Shown: positions 16,462 to 26,343, counted from the first letter of the stretch. The stretch is 64,000 nt of DNA from Sphingobium cupriresistens (GCF_004152865.1 NZ_SEOO01000015.1:1-64000); one strand, 5' to 3'. Numbers and translations are program-made. The notes: generated by a model from the letters alone, not told the origin.

Positions 16462-17373
16462 TCAGGCCGCGCCGAAATGCCCGCGCACGAACCGGCCGAT
16501 CTGGTCCAGCGATCGATCCGCTTCCGCCAGAAAGGGAAAGAGCGTCCAGATATGCACCATGCCTTCAGCCAGCACCAGTTCGACTTCTCCGCCCTCTTTC
16601 CGTACGCCGGCCGCCAGTCGCACGGCGTCATCGCGTAGCGCTTCGGCATCGCTGGCGGTCAGGAAGAGCGGCGGCAAACCATGATGCTGGCCCCAGACGG
16701 GGGATGCCAGAACATGAGCGCGCGGATCGCGATCCTCGATATAGACCTTGCCCATTTCCACGATCATCATCCGGTTGATCAGGGGATCGACGCCATCCAG
16801 CGTGACGGCCGACTCCCCTTCCCCCGCCAGGTCGAGCAGCGGCGATATCGCGAATGCCGCCAGCGGCATCGGCAGGCCCGCGTCCCGCGCCGCCATCAGG
16901 ACCGCGATCGCCAATCCTCCGCCAGCAGAATCGCCGCTCACGACCATTCGATCGGCGCCGTGATGGTCGAGCATGGCGCGATAGGCGGTCATCGCATCGT
17001 TCACCGCAGCCGGATAGACGTGGTCGGGCGCCAGCCGGTAATCGGGCACGACCACCGGCGCGCCGCAGACGCGCGACAGCCGCTCGGCGAAGTTGCGATA
17101 GGCCCTGGCGCTGCCCATGACATAGCCGCCGCTGTGGAAATGCAGCACGGCGCGGCCATCGACGTCGCCCACGCCGGCCGCCGTCACCTTGAGCGCGGCG
17201 ACCCCGTCCAAATCGATCGCCTCGATCCGGGCGTCGTTCGGGATCGGAAAGTTCGCGCAGAGCGCTTCGAAACCGTCCCGCCACGCACCGATCGGCGCGG
17301 TCGGTTCAGGCGTCGCGGCCCGAAACAGATCGATCGCGCGCTGGTGGTCAGCGCGGGTGGACACCCCGGCCAT
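16462..17373 (-). CDS. Alpha/beta hydrolase of the hormone-sensitive lipase family
   Basis: A 303-residue HSL-family esterase. The oxyanion motif, usually HGGG, reads HFHSGGYVMGS (about residues 78-88); the nucleophile motif is VVSGDSAGGGLA with Ser149; the acid is probably in LFLTASDAEALRDDA and the His in GMVHIW. It may hydrolyse an ester or open a lactone in the pathway. It lies 8 bases downstream of the luciferase-like monooxygenase gene and is transcribed with it. A monooxygenase (Baeyer-Villiger type) followed by a lactone or ester hydrolase is a common pairing, but that reading is inference. Confidence 0.9.
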   Translation of the reverse strand: MAGVSTRADHQRAIDLFRAATPEPTAPIGAWRDGFEALCANFPIPNDARIEAIDLDGVAALKVTAAGVGDVDGRAVLHFHSGGYVMGSARAYRNFAERLSRVCGAPVVVPDYRLAPDHVYPAAVNDAMTAYRAMLDHHGADRMVVSGDSAGGGLAIAVLMAARDAGLPMPLAAFAISPLLDLAGEGESAVTLDGVDPLINRMMIVEMGKVYIEDRDPRAHVLASPVWGQHHGLPPLFLTASDAEALRDDAVRLAAGVRKEGGEVELVLAEGMVHIWTLFPFLAEADRSLDQIGRFVRGHFGAA

Positions 17374-17381
17374 GGCGCGCG

Positions 17382-18479
17382 TCAGACCGCGGCCGTCGCG
17401 TAATCCCGCGCCATCGCCCTGGCGTCCGGGATGACCTTGTCGCCGAATAGCTGGAGCGACACCATCGCCTCGTCACGGCTCATCCCGCCATAGAAGAAAC
17501 AGCCGGCCAGGCTGATTTCCGGTCCCAGAACGCGCAGGCGCTCCTCGACGCGGGCCAGCACCTGCGCCGGCGTGCCCACGCCCACCTGCGCATCGACATA
17601 GGCCCTGGCCGCCGCGTCCACGCCCATTTCGCGCAGCGCGGCGGCGCCTTCGGCATAGGATTGATAAGCGGATGATTTGGCGAAATGGTCGCCGGTCATC
17701 TCATAGTGGCGGACGACCGTCTGATAATAATTGCCGGCGTAGGTGTAGGCCAGTTCGCGCGCTTCGTCGGCATCCTCGCGGATCAGATAGAAATCATCCA
17801 TGATGATATGCGGCTGGCGATTGGGATGATGGGCGCGGAAAGCATCGCGATATTCGTTCAGCAGCGGCAACATGCCGTCCAGCGGCTTGGTGACGAAAGT
17901 CAGCAGGCGACCGCCAATCTCACCGGCGGTGCGGGAGGATTCGGGCGACATGCCGACGGCGCAGAAACTGTCCGCCAATGACGCGCGCGGGGCGGGATGC
18001 ACCGGGGTCGGGGTCTGCGGATAATATTTGCCCGTGCCTTCGATCACGCCGCTGCGCAGCGCGCTGAGCACCATTTCGAGTGCCTCATCGAACCGCTCGC
18101 GCGATTCATCCATGGGGATGCCCATATGGCTATATTCCATCTTGGCGAGGCCACGGCCGAACCCGGCGATGCAGCGGCCGCCGCTCAGATGGTCGAGGAA
18201 CGCCAGTTTCTCGACCACGCGCAGCGGGTCGTTCCACGGCAGGATCACCGCGCCCAGACAGAGCTTAAGCGTCGTCGTCTTCGCCGCGAGATAGCTGAGC
18301 GGCAGGAAATTGTCGGGACAGGCGGAATAGTCGATATCGAAATGATGTTCGGGAGAGCAGCAGATATCGAAGCCCAATCCCTCCACCTTTTCCATCAAGG
18401 ACAATTCGTCCTGGACGAACTGGAGCGGGCTGCGGATATTGCCGGGATTCTGCCAAACGGGCGTGTAGATAATGTCCAT
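17382..18479 (-). CDS. LLM-class flavin-dependent monooxygenase
   Basis: A 365-residue luciferase-like TIM-barrel protein: LSLMEKVEGLGFDICCSPEHHF near the N-terminus, LKLCLGAVILPWNDPLRVVEKLAFLDHLSGGR, and GFGRGLAKMEYSHMGI, all typical of bacterial luciferase-fold monooxygenases. Such enzymes use FMNH2 or F420H2 supplied by a partner. Its role may be hydroxylation or Baeyer-Villiger oxygenation of a ring ketone. The ATG at 18479 has GGGAGAGG upstream. A copy of the regulon palindrome lies 60 bases upstream. The only flavin reductase seen in the window (5878) is truncated, so its reductase must be elsewhere. Confidence 0.88.
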   Translation of the reverse strand: MDIIYTPVWQNPGNIRSPLQFVQDELSLMEKVEGLGFDICCSPEHHFDIDYSACPDNFLPLSYLAAKTTTLKLCLGAVILPWNDPLRVVEKLAFLDHLSGGRCIAGFGRGLAKMEYSHMGIPMDESRERFDEALEMVLSALRSGVIEGTGKYYPQTPTPVHPAPRASLADSFCAVGMSPESSRTAGEIGGRLLTFVTKPLDGMLPLLNEYRDAFRAHHPNRQPHIIMDDFYLIREDADEARELAYTYAGNYYQTVVRHYEMTGDHFAKSSAYQSYAEGAAALREMGVDAAARAYVDAQVGVGTPAQVLARVEERLRVLGPEISLAGCFFYGGMSRDEAMVSLQLFGDKVIPDARAMARDYATAAV

Positions 18480-18539
18480 GAACCTCTCCCTCGTTTTCGC
18501 CGGGCCGCTGCATGAGCCGCCAATATCGTTCATTATAAT

Positions 18540-18558
18540 ATCCGATATATTATCGGAT
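18540..18558. promoter_or_regulatory. Palindromic operator, copy d
   Basis: ATCCGA (18540-18545), spacer TATATTA, TCGGAT (18553-18558). Perfect arms. It is upstream of the monooxygenase-esterase operon (reverse strand). Confidence 0.72.
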
Positions 18559-18609
18559 TTATAGCCTTCATCGACCCTGGTCGAGCGCGCGCCTGGTGCG
18601 ACCGGACGC

Positions 18610-18644
18610 AAAAACGGCGCCGCTCCCGACGCGGGAACGGCGCC
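18610..18644 (-). terminator. Rho-independent terminator of the TonB receptor gene
   Basis: Thirteen-base arms at 18616-18628 and 18632-18644 pair with one mismatch around a 3-base loop. On the reverse strand the hairpin is followed by five T residues (18614-18610). It lies 11 bases beyond the receptor stop codon. Confidence 0.75.
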
Positions 18645-18655
18645 AGTCGCCCCCC

Positions 18656-21085
18656 TTATTTGATCTTAAACGACATGGTCACGCCATAGGTCGCCGGCAT
18701 CCCCGCCAAACGGCCTGCCGATGCGCTCGCCGGCACGACTGCGGCGATGTAATATTTGTTGAAGACATTCTTGCCCCACAGCATGACCTTCCAGGCGCCG
18801 CCGGGCGCCTCATAGCCAAGCCGTGCGTCCACGGTCGCATAGCCGGGAATCTTGTAGACCAGTCCGATCGGCGCCTGCTTGCGGAACTCGGCGGGATTGT
18901 CGGGCCACACGATCCGGCTGCCGCCCAGCGCAGCGTCCTGCGAACTGCGGAAATTGGTCGACACCCCGACGAACGGACCACCATCGCCCGGTGCGCGATA
19001 ATCGATCGACGCCGTGCCCGACCATTCGGGTGTGTAGGGCAGCGCATCGCCGAAGGCGCCGAAGTCGTTGACCTCGCCAATGATATTGTAATCGCGTGGC
19101 GACACCGGCCCTTTCTGCAGCTTGGAGTTCAGATAGGTGACGCCGCCCGACAGTGTCAGGCCCGCGGCCGGACGGATCGTGACATCCGCTTCGCCGCCAT
19201 AGATGCGCGACTTGGGGATGTTGATGAGGATGTCGAGCACGCCGAACAGCGGATCAAGCAGCTTGCCGCGGATCTGCTTGTTCCGGTAATCATAATAGAA
19301 GCCGGCCGCGTTGAACTGCACCGCACGGTCGAACAACTGGGCCTTCAAACCTGCTTCATAGGCCGTCACGGATTCCTGCACGACCGGCTGCAGGCCGACA
19401 TAGCCCGATGCGGCGAGCGCCGGGAAGCTGCCCGCCTTGTAGCCGCGCGAGACGTTCGCATAGAGCAGCGTCGTGTCGGTCACCTTGTAATCGACGCCCA
19501 CCCGCCAGGAGACATTGTCCTCCTTCAGCGTCTTGCGGAAGGGTTCGCCCGGCACATTATTGTCGTTGAGCGTATAACAGCCCTCCGGCCCGATCGGCGT
19601 GAACGGCACAGTGCCCAGCAGACCGCCCAGGAAATTGAACAGGTCGTTGACATAGCCATTAGCGTCCGTGAAACCGCAATTATAGGCTTTGTTCTTGGAC
19701 TGGGTGTAGCGAATGCCGCCCTTGAGCGTCAGTTGTGAGCTGATATCAAATTCGAGATTACCGAACGCGGCATAATTGGTGATCTTCTGCTTCATCAAAT
19801 CGCCGCTGAAATTGATGAACATCAACCCGGCATTGTTGGTGTCATTGTCATAATAGCGCAGGTGCTGAAGCTCACTCGTCGTGCTGCGCTCATAATTGCC
19901 GCCAATGATATAGCGTAGCGCCGACGTGCTGGCATTGGCGATCCGCAATTCCTGATTGAACGACGTCAGCTTGCCGTCCGACTTTTGGAGATCGAAACCG
20001 ACCGCGACCACGCCTTCGCCATCCGTGCGCTGATTTTGCTTGAAATGATCATAGGTGGTGATCGACGTCAGGGTCATGTCGTCGGTCAGGTCATAATCCG
20101 CCCGGACCGAAGCCTGGATGAAGGTGCGCTTCGACTTGGGCGAGAAATCGGCGAGTTCGTCCGTCGGCGTGCCGGCAGGACCGCCATAGGGATCGACCGA
20201 GAAATGGGTCCAGTCGGCGACGCGCGCATTGCCGAAAGCAAAGGGTTGGTTGGCGTAGATGGGCTTTACATTGGTAAAATCGGTAGGACTCATCGCCACA
20301 TATTGGATCGCCTGCGGATCGGACGTGTCGCGCGACCCGTTCAGGTTGAACGCCAACTTCAACCGCTCCGACGCCTGCCAGTCCAACAGAATGCGGCCGG
20401 CGATATAGTCTTGCGATCCGTTGGTGTCGGTCGGGCGCGTGAGGCTATATTGCCAGTCGTTGAGATGGTGCGCCGTCATGGCGATGCGGCCATTGAGATT
20501 TTCCGTCAGCGGCCCGCTGACATAGGCATTGCCATCGATCTGGTTGAAGCGACCATAGGTGATGTCGCCGCCGGCCTCGAACGTGTCGGTCGGCTTGGCG
20601 GCGATATAGTTGATCGCGCCGCCGGTCGCATTCTGACCGAACAAGGTGCCCTGCGGGCCTTTCAGCACTTCGATCCGCTCCAAATCGAAGGCGGCATGGG
20701 ACGCCATGACCGGGAAAGGCAATGGCGCCTGGTCGATATAGACCGACACGGCGGGATAGACGCCCAGCGAGCTTTCGTTGAAGCCGACGCCGCGCAGCGT
20801 GAAGATGGGCGTGTTGGTGACCGATGGCGTGAAGGTCAGGCCCGGAACGGCGGACGCAACGTCGGAAAGGGATACGATCTTGCGATCTTGCAACTGTTCC
20901 GCGCTCAGGGCGGTGATGGTCAGCCCGACCTTGTTGATATTCTCCTGCCGCTTGTTCGCGGTCACGATGATATCCGCATATTGCGAGGGTTGCGCAGTTG
21001 AATCCTGTGCTTCCTGAGCCTGCGCGGCGGTTCCCATGACCAGCCCCGCAACACCCGACAATAAAAGCGCCTTTGCAGCGTTCAT
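18656..21085 (-). CDS. TonB-dependent outer-membrane receptor (copy 1)
   Basis: An 809-residue receptor. It starts with a signal peptide (MNAAKALLLSGVAGLVMGT, cleavage near AQA), then the TonB-box-like region ADIIVTANKRQENINK, the plug (LSDVASAVPGLTF, FTLRGVGFNESSLG, ERIEVLKGPQGTLFGQNATG) and a C-terminal beta-barrel ending YGVTMSFKIK with the terminal aromatic/charged pattern. It would import the substrate across the outer membrane using TonB energy. It is monocistronic with its own terminator, and a palindromic operator lies about 35 bases upstream. It is very similar to the receptor at 57390-59774. Confidence 0.95.
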   Translation of the reverse strand: MNAAKALLLSGVAGLVMGTAAQAQEAQDSTAQPSQYADIIVTANKRQENINKVGLTITALSAEQLQDRKIVSLSDVASAVPGLTFTPSVTNTPIFTLRGVGFNESSLGVYPAVSVYIDQAPLPFPVMASHAAFDLERIEVLKGPQGTLFGQNATGGAINYIAAKPTDTFEAGGDITYGRFNQIDGNAYVSGPLTENLNGRIAMTAHHLNDWQYSLTRPTDTNGSQDYIAGRILLDWQASERLKLAFNLNGSRDTSDPQAIQYVAMSPTDFTNVKPIYANQPFAFGNARVADWTHFSVDPYGGPAGTPTDELADFSPKSKRTFIQASVRADYDLTDDMTLTSITTYDHFKQNQRTDGEGVVAVGFDLQKSDGKLTSFNQELRIANASTSALRYIIGGNYERSTTSELQHLRYYDNDTNNAGLMFINFSGDLMKQKITNYAAFGNLEFDISSQLTLKGGIRYTQSKNKAYNCGFTDANGYVNDLFNFLGGLLGTVPFTPIGPEGCYTLNDNNVPGEPFRKTLKEDNVSWRVGVDYKVTDTTLLYANVSRGYKAGSFPALAASGYVGLQPVVQESVTAYEAGLKAQLFDRAVQFNAAGFYYDYRNKQIRGKLLDPLFGVLDILINIPKSRIYGGEADVTIRPAAGLTLSGGVTYLNSKLQKGPVSPRDYNIIGEVNDFGAFGDALPYTPEWSGTASIDYRAPGDGGPFVGVSTNFRSSQDAALGGSRIVWPDNPAEFRKQAPIGLVYKIPGYATVDARLGYEAPGGAWKVMLWGKNVFNKYYIAAVVPASASAGRLAGMPATYGVTMSFKIK

Positions 21086-21119
21086 TTCGGCATCCTCCCA
21101 TGTTCTTCGCTTTTTACGA

Positions 21120-21138
21120 AGCCGAATTAGTATCGGGT
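21120..21138. promoter_or_regulatory. Palindromic operator, copy e
   Basis: AGCCGA (21120-21125), spacer ATTAGTA, TCGGGT (21133-21138). One mismatch per arm to the consensus, same 7-base spacing. It is upstream of the TonB receptor gene. Confidence 0.55.
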
Positions 21139-21541
21139 TTTAGACGGCATTCTGTCAACCAAAATGAGATATGGTCCTACCAATTTAATATTGGTTATAT
21201 TTCAGTTATTTAAGTCGGCATATCCGGGCGCGGCCGCCGCGTCCCGCAGCTGATGCGACAAATCCGACACATGATCGATGAATGACTCGCTATATGGATC
21301 GATTATTCTTGATGATACAGCTTTCCGCGATGACGGAAGACAAAGCCCCTTACCAACAAAAATCTTCCGCAACGCCTCCATTTTCGCAGGAACAACATTC
21401 TGCCGGACTTCTGCGTGGAGTCGTCCAAGCCATTCAACCCGCAAGGCTTTTGATCCAGCGCATTCACCCTGCGATCGGATGACGAAACGCTTTTGGGCGC
21501 TACCGAACGGCGACCCCCGCTCGCACCAAGAAGCTGCTTCA

Positions 21542-21560
21542 ATCCGAATTATTTTCGGTT
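21542..21560. promoter_or_regulatory. Palindromic operator, copy f
   Basis: ATCCGA (21542-21547), spacer ATTATTT, TCGGTT (21555-21560). One mismatch in the right arm. It lies 57 bases upstream of the PQQ dehydrogenase start. Confidence 0.6.
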
Positions 21561-21617
21561 ATTATCGAGTCGCAAAAACATGTGCGCGAAAATCGACATG
21601 ATAGGGAGAGGACGACC

Positions 21618-24020
21618 ATGCCCCAGCACTTGCTTGGCCCTGCTGTGGCGAACAGCGATCGAAACGATGGCGTTCGCCTGTCCCGCCTCGCCGTCCGCAT
21701 CGTCGCGGGCCTGATCGCGCCCATCGCTCTTATATTGACGATCGGCGGCGGCCTGCTCGTCCTTCTGGGCGGCTCGGCCTATTATCTCTTGGCCGGCCTG
21801 ATGATAGCCGCCGCCGCCATATTCTTGTGGCGCGGCGACCGACGGGGCGCCTGGGTCTATAGCGCGATGCTGGCGGCGACGCTGGTCTGGGCGTGTTGGG
21901 AAACAGGCGGCGATCCCTGGGCGCTCGCGCCGCGCATCATCGGCCCGGCGGTCGTCGGTCTGCTGCTGCTATTGCCTGCCGTCCGCAGGGGTTATGGCGC
22001 GCCGCCGATCCATAGGGGATGGTTCCTAGGCGGCGGCGTGCTGATGCTCCTGCTGTTCGCCGGCGGCGCCTGGCTGTCACAACCGGTCGCGACCGACCAT
22101 GCCGCTGCCTGGCCCGCCGCCGCCCCGGCCAGCGAATGGCGACAATGGGGCAATGGTGCAGGGGGCGACCGCTTCGCCGCCGCCACGCAGATTTCCCCTG
22201 CCAATGTCGCCCGGCTGCAACCCGCCTGGTCTTTCGAAACCGGCGCGAAGCCGCGTCCCGGCGGCGCAGGCGCGCTCGCGTTCGAGGCGACGCCGGTCAA
22301 GGTCGGCAACCGGCTGTTCCTATGTTCGCCGCATAATGTCATCTTCGCGCTCGACGCGACGACAGGGCGTCAACTCTGGCGGTTCGACCCGCAGACGAAG
22401 GATATGGGCCATGCCTTCGCCAATTGCCGAGGCGTCGCCTATCATGCCTTCGCTGACGCCGCCGCACCCTGCGGCGAGCGCATATACAGCGCGACGATCG
22501 ACGCCCGGCTGATCGCGATCGACGCCCGCACCGGCGCGCCTTGTCGCGATTTCGGCCGTGATGGCGAAGTGGCACTGGCCGACGGGATCGGCAATTATGC
22601 CTCCGTCCTCTATTATGTGACCTCGACCCCAGTCGTGTCGGGCAATGTCGTGATCACTGGCTCCTATGGGCTGGACGGGCAGAAGATGGACCAGCCGTCC
22701 GGCGTCGTGCGGGGCTATGACTTGGCCAGCGGCAAGCCGGTCTGGGCGTTCGACCCGGCCGACCCGGAACGGGGCACGCCCAAGGCCCGCTATGCGCCCG
22801 GCACCCCGAATATGTGGAGCGTCGCGAGCAGCGACGAGAAATTGGGCCTAGTCTACCTGCCTTTTGGCGTCGCCACGCCGGATTTCTTCGGCGGACACCG
22901 TTCACCCGGCGCGGAGCGCTTCTCCAACGCGATCGTCGCTGTCGACAACCGCACCGGGCGCCCGCGCTGGACGTTCCAGACGGTGCATCACGACCTGTGG
23001 GATTATGATGTCGCGGCGCAGCCGGTGCTGACCGACATTCGCGTCGGCAACCGGATGGTTCCTGCGCTGGTCAGCGTCAGCAAGACCGGGCAAAGCTTCA
23101 TTCTGGACCGTGCGACCGGCCAGCCCCTGTCCCCGGTGGTGGAAAAGCCCGTGCCGCAAGGCGCAGCGCCAGGCGACTGGACCGCGCCGACGCAACCTTT
23201 TTCCGTCGCCATGCCCGCCTTTGGCGCGCCGCCGCTGACCGAAGCGACGATGTGGGGCCTCACTCCGATCGACCAGCTATGGTGCCGCATCGCGTTTCGC
23301 AAGATGCGCTATGACGGGCCGTTCACGCCGCCGCGGCAGGACTGGTCGATCCAATATCCGGGATCGGCCGGCGGCGTGAACTGGGGCAGCATATCGATCG
23401 ACCGGCAACGGCGCATCATGATCGTCAACAGTACCAATATGCCCTCGCTCAATCATCTCATCAGCGCGAAGGAGGTGCAGGCGCTGGGGCTGGCGCCGAT
23501 GGGGACGCCCGGACAAAAGCCGTCGCTGGAGCGATTTCGCCTGGGCGTGCCGCAGACGGGCGCGCCCTATGGCGCGCAGAACCATATGTTCCTCTCGCCG
23601 CTTGGGGTGCCGTGCATCCAGCCGCCCTTCGGGACATTGAGCGCAGTCGATCTGGACAGTCGAAAATTATTGTGGAGCCAGCCGATTGGCATGGCCGACA
23701 GCATGGGACCAATGGGCATACCCTCGCGCCTGCCCTTCACCATCGGGCTGCCGACGCTGGGCGGATCAATCACGACGGCCAGCGGCTTGACCTTCATCGC
23801 ATCGACACCAGACCATCGGCTGCGCGCGGTAGAGACGGCGACCGGGCGGCTGTTGTGGCAGACCCGCCTGCCCGCCAGCGCCAACGCGACTCCGATGACC
23901 TATGTGGGGGATGACGGGCGGCAATATCTGGTGATCGCGGCGGGTGGCAGCGCCGCATTGGCGAGCAACGAACGCAATGTGCTGGTCGCATATGCCCTGC
24001 CGCAGGTCAGCCGACGCTGA
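21618..24020 (+). CDS. Membrane-bound PQQ-dependent dehydrogenase (glucose/quinate dehydrogenase family), copy 1
   Basis: An 800-residue quinoprotein. The first 150 residues form five hydrophobic segments, as in membrane glucose dehydrogenase; the rest is the periplasmic beta-propeller. Recognisable blocks are FEATPVKVGNRLFLCSPHN, NCRGVAYHAFAD, VHHDLWDYDVAAQPVL, LTPIDQLWCRIAFRKMRYDG and GGSITTASGLTFIAS. It oxidises an alcohol or polyol and passes electrons to ubiquinone. The substrate cannot be read; no PQQ biosynthesis gene is in the window. The ATG at 21618 follows AGGGAGAGG. It is divergent from the TonB receptor, and a related copy is at 28060. Confidence 0.92.
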   Translation: MPQHLLGPAVANSDRNDGVRLSRLAVRIVAGLIAPIALILTIGGGLLVLLGGSAYYLLAGLMIAAAAIFLWRGDRRGAWVYSAMLAATLVWACWETGGDPWALAPRIIGPAVVGLLLLLPAVRRGYGAPPIHRGWFLGGGVLMLLLFAGGAWLSQPVATDHAAAWPAAAPASEWRQWGNGAGGDRFAAATQISPANVARLQPAWSFETGAKPRPGGAGALAFEATPVKVGNRLFLCSPHNVIFALDATTGRQLWRFDPQTKDMGHAFANCRGVAYHAFADAAAPCGERIYSATIDARLIAIDARTGAPCRDFGRDGEVALADGIGNYASVLYYVTSTPVVSGNVVITGSYGLDGQKMDQPSGVVRGYDLASGKPVWAFDPADPERGTPKARYAPGTPNMWSVASSDEKLGLVYLPFGVATPDFFGGHRSPGAERFSNAIVAVDNRTGRPRWTFQTVHHDLWDYDVAAQPVLTDIRVGNRMVPALVSVSKTGQSFILDRATGQPLSPVVEKPVPQGAAPGDWTAPTQPFSVAMPAFGAPPLTEATMWGLTPIDQLWCRIAFRKMRYDGPFTPPRQDWSIQYPGSAGGVNWGSISIDRQRRIMIVNSTNMPSLNHLISAKEVQALGLAPMGTPGQKPSLERFRLGVPQTGAPYGAQNHMFLSPLGVPCIQPPFGTLSAVDLDSRKLLWSQPIGMADSMGPMGIPSRLPFTIGLPTLGGSITTASGLTFIASTPDHRLRAVETATGRLLWQTRLPASANATPMTYVGDDGRQYLVIAAGGSAALASNERNVLVAYALPQVSRR

Positions 24021-24038
24021 CCCGCGACAGCGCGGCAT

Positions 24039-24800
24039 TTAACGGGCGAGCAGGCCGCCATCCACGGGCAGGCTGATCCCGTTGACGAAGGGGCAAAGGT
24101 CTGACAGCAGCCAGCGCGCCGCCTGCGCCACATCGTCGGGCTGGCCGAAGCGACCGACGGAATGGCGCACCAGCAGCGGTTCGAGCGCGGCGGCGAACCC
24201 CGCATCGTTGAACAGCCGTTCTTCCGTCATCGGCGTGAGGATCAGGCCCGGCAATACCGCGTTGACGCGCACCTGCGTTTCCCCAAATTCGCACGACGCC
24301 GCGCGGGTCAGGCCGGTCACGCCCGCTTTGGACGTGGCATATTCGGCCATGTTGGGTGATGCCGCCACCGCCGCACCGGACGCGGTGTTGACGATGGCGC
24401 CGCCGCCAGTCCGCCGCATCTGCGCGATTTCATGCTTCATGCACAGGAATACGCCGTTCAGGTTGATGTCGATCACGCGGCGCCATTCGGCATAGTTAAG
24501 GTCCGGCACGATCTTGCTGGCGAATTCGATGCCGGCATTGTTGAACGCGCCGTCCAGCCCGCCAAAGTGCGCCACCGTCGCCGCGACCATGGCGGCGACC
24601 GATTCGTCGTCGGCGACGTCGCACGCGACAAAAGCCGCTTCCCCGCCATCGGCGCAGATCGCTTCGGCAGCCGCAGCCCCCGCATCGGCGCTGCGGTCGG
24701 CGATCATGACCCGCGCGCCATCCTGGGCAAACAGGTTCGCTGCGGCCCGGCCGATGCCGGAAGCTCCGCCGGTCACGATGATGATCTTGTCCTTGAGCAT
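24039..24800 (-). CDS. Short-chain dehydrogenase/reductase
   Basis: A 253-residue classical SDR: cofactor loop VTGGASGIGRAAANLFAQDG (about residues 9-28), NNAGIEFAS, catalytic Ser in VNTASGAAVAAS and YATSK (Tyr/Lys), and C-terminal FVNGISLPVDGGLLAR. The Asp after the second strand (MIADRS) suggests preference for NAD. It oxidises a secondary alcohol or reduces a ketone; the substrate is unknown. The ATG at 24800 has GAGGAGAGG upstream. It is divergent from the LimB-like operon, and they share a palindromic operator. Confidence 0.92.
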   Translation of the reverse strand: MLKDKIIIVTGGASGIGRAAANLFAQDGARVMIADRSADAGAAAAEAICADGGEAAFVACDVADDESVAAMVAATVAHFGGLDGAFNNAGIEFASKIVPDLNYAEWRRVIDINLNGVFLCMKHEIAQMRRTGGGAIVNTASGAAVAASPNMAEYATSKAGVTGLTRAASCEFGETQVRVNAVLPGLILTPMTEERLFNDAGFAAALEPLLVRHSVGRFGQPDDVAQAARWLLSDLCPFVNGISLPVDGGLLAR

Positions 24801-25185
24801 GTCAGTCCTCTCCTCAACTTCTAAGCCAGACGCCAGAAAAACTGTCATTTTTATCGGAAATTTTCTGGATTTTTCCGTTATGCTGTCCGGATATAGAGAT
24901 TTCCCGCCAATCTCGTCAATATTTTCCGATAATATGTCGGATTGACAATAGACAGATTGATCGGCAGAAACGGCCATAGGCACGAAGCATCCGACATATC
25001 GGAGCGGGGAGAGGAAAGCCGCATATGCCGTCAGATAACAAGCCCCTCCGCCGCGCATGTCCTGCGTCCCTTCGTCACGCCTGCCCCGCATGGCCATGCC
25101 GACCCGGAACGCCGTAATTCCCTGATAGCCAGAAGCCGGGGCGGCATGTCGATCAGCCCCGCCGCCCATATCGCCGGAGAGAGAG
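24801..25185. other. Divergent promoter region, SDR and LimB-like operon
   Basis: This 385-base region contains one good copy of the palindrome (24924-24942) and extra half-sites nearby (TATCGGAAA at about 24852, TTTTCCG at about 24871 and TGTCCGGATA at about 24885). No gene is supported. Confidence 0.5.
24924..24942. promoter_or_regulatory. Palindromic operator, copy g
   Basis: TTCCGA (24924-24929), spacer TAATATG, TCGGAT (24937-24942). One mismatch in the left arm. It could control both the SDR (reverse) and the ten-gene LimB-like operon (forward). Confidence 0.62.
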
Positions 25186-26343
25186 ATGAAATTTTTTGAA
25201 GACAGGATGCGGTTCGGGATTTTCATGGGACCATATCACCGGCCCACGCTCAATCCGCTCGTGGCCTTCCAGCAGGATATGCAGACCGTCATCAACCTGG
25301 ACGAACTGGGGTTCGACGAAGCGTGGATCGGCGAGCATCATTCGGGCGGGATCGAGACGATCGGCAGCCCCGAACTGTTCATAGCCGCGGCGGCGGAACG
25401 CACCAAGCGCATCAAGCTGGGCACCGGCGCGATCACCCTGCCCTATCACAACCCTTTATGGGTCGCCGACCGGATCGTGCAGCTCGACTATCAGACGCGC
25501 GGCCGGATGATGTTCGGCGTCGCGCCGGGCCAGTTGGTGCAGGACGCGCAGATGATGGGCCTGCACCCCTCGCAGAACCGCCAGCGGTTGCAGGAAGCGC
25601 TGGAAGTCATCATCCCGCTGTTCAAGGGCGAACGGGTGACGCGCAAGACCGACTGGTTCGACTTGCAGGATGCGCGGCTCCAGATGCTGCCCTACTCCAA
25701 TTTCGACATGGCGACGGTCAGCGTCCTGTCCCCATCCGGCCCGCTGCTCGCCGGGCGGCACGGCATGGGGATGTTGTCGGTCGCGGCGACCGACCCGGAC
25801 GGGATCGAAAAGCTGCTGGGCCATTGGGAGATCATGGAGCAGGAGGCCGCAAGCCACGGCCAGCCAAAGCCGTCGCGCAAGGATTGGCGCCTGATGGGAC
25901 CGATGCACCTGGCCGAAACCATGGAGCAGGCCAAGGAAGATGTCCGTTACGGCCTGTCGCTGCTGGAAGATTATCGCGCGCATATCAATCCCGCGCCCGA
26001 CATCGACTGGTGGGACATCGACAAAATCGTCGACATGCTGAACGAAAGCGGCGCAGCCGTCATCGGCACGCCTGAAATGGCGCGGGCGCAGATCAATCGC
26101 CTGATCGAAAAGTCCGGCGGTTTCGGCACCTATCTGCTGATGGGGGTCGATTGGGCGCGCTATCCCGCGACGGTGCGCAGCCATCAACTGTTCGCCGAGG
26201 AAGTGATGCCCTATTTCAACGGGCTGGGCGATCCGCTGCGCAAGAGTTTCGAGGAGGTCATGGCGACCGGCTATGCCGGGGCGCAACTGACCGCCGAAGC
26301 GCAGGCGTCCATGATCCAGAAATATAAACGCGGATCGGTCTGA
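25186..26343 (+). CDS. LLM-class flavin monooxygenase, limonene 1,2-monooxygenase (LimB)-like
   Basis: A 385-residue luciferase-fold protein: MRFGIFMGPYHRPTLNP, then NLDELGFDEAWIGEHHSGG, KLGTGAITLPYHNPLWVADR, LDYQTRGRMMFGVAPGQLVQDA. From memory the N-terminal half resembles LimB of Rhodococcus, which epoxidises limonene with reduced flavin. Immediately downstream come a LimA-like epoxide hydrolase and SDRs, the same set as the Rhodococcus lim genes, which strengthens the assignment. The exact substrate is not established. It opens a ten-gene forward operon; the ATG at 25186 follows GAGAGAG, and an in-frame ATG at 25207 (MRFGIF) is an alternative start. Confidence 0.85.
   Translation: MKFFEDRMRFGIFMGPYHRPTLNPLVAFQQDMQTVINLDELGFDEAWIGEHHSGGIETIGSPELFIAAAAERTKRIKLGTGAITLPYHNPLWVADRIVQLDYQTRGRMMFGVAPGQLVQDAQMMGLHPSQNRQRLQEALEVIIPLFKGERVTRKTDWFDLQDARLQMLPYSNFDMATVSVLSPSGPLLAGRHGMGMLSVAATDPDGIEKLLGHWEIMEQEAASHGQPKPSRKDWRLMGPMHLAETMEQAKEDVRYGLSLLEDYRAHINPAPDIDWWDIDKIVDMLNESGAAVIGTPEMARAQINRLIEKSGGFGTYLLMGVDWARYPATVRSHQLFAEEVMPYFNGLGDPLRKSFEEVMATGYAGAQLTAEAQASMIQKYKRGSV

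Larger units (their letters stand above)
21086..21617. other. Divergent promoter region, TonB receptor and PQQ dehydrogenase
   Basis: About 530 bases separate the two divergent genes. Each side has a copy of the regulon palindrome (21120-21138 and 21542-21560). Short frames within it (for example 21202-21444) have no recognisable homology. Confidence 0.5.
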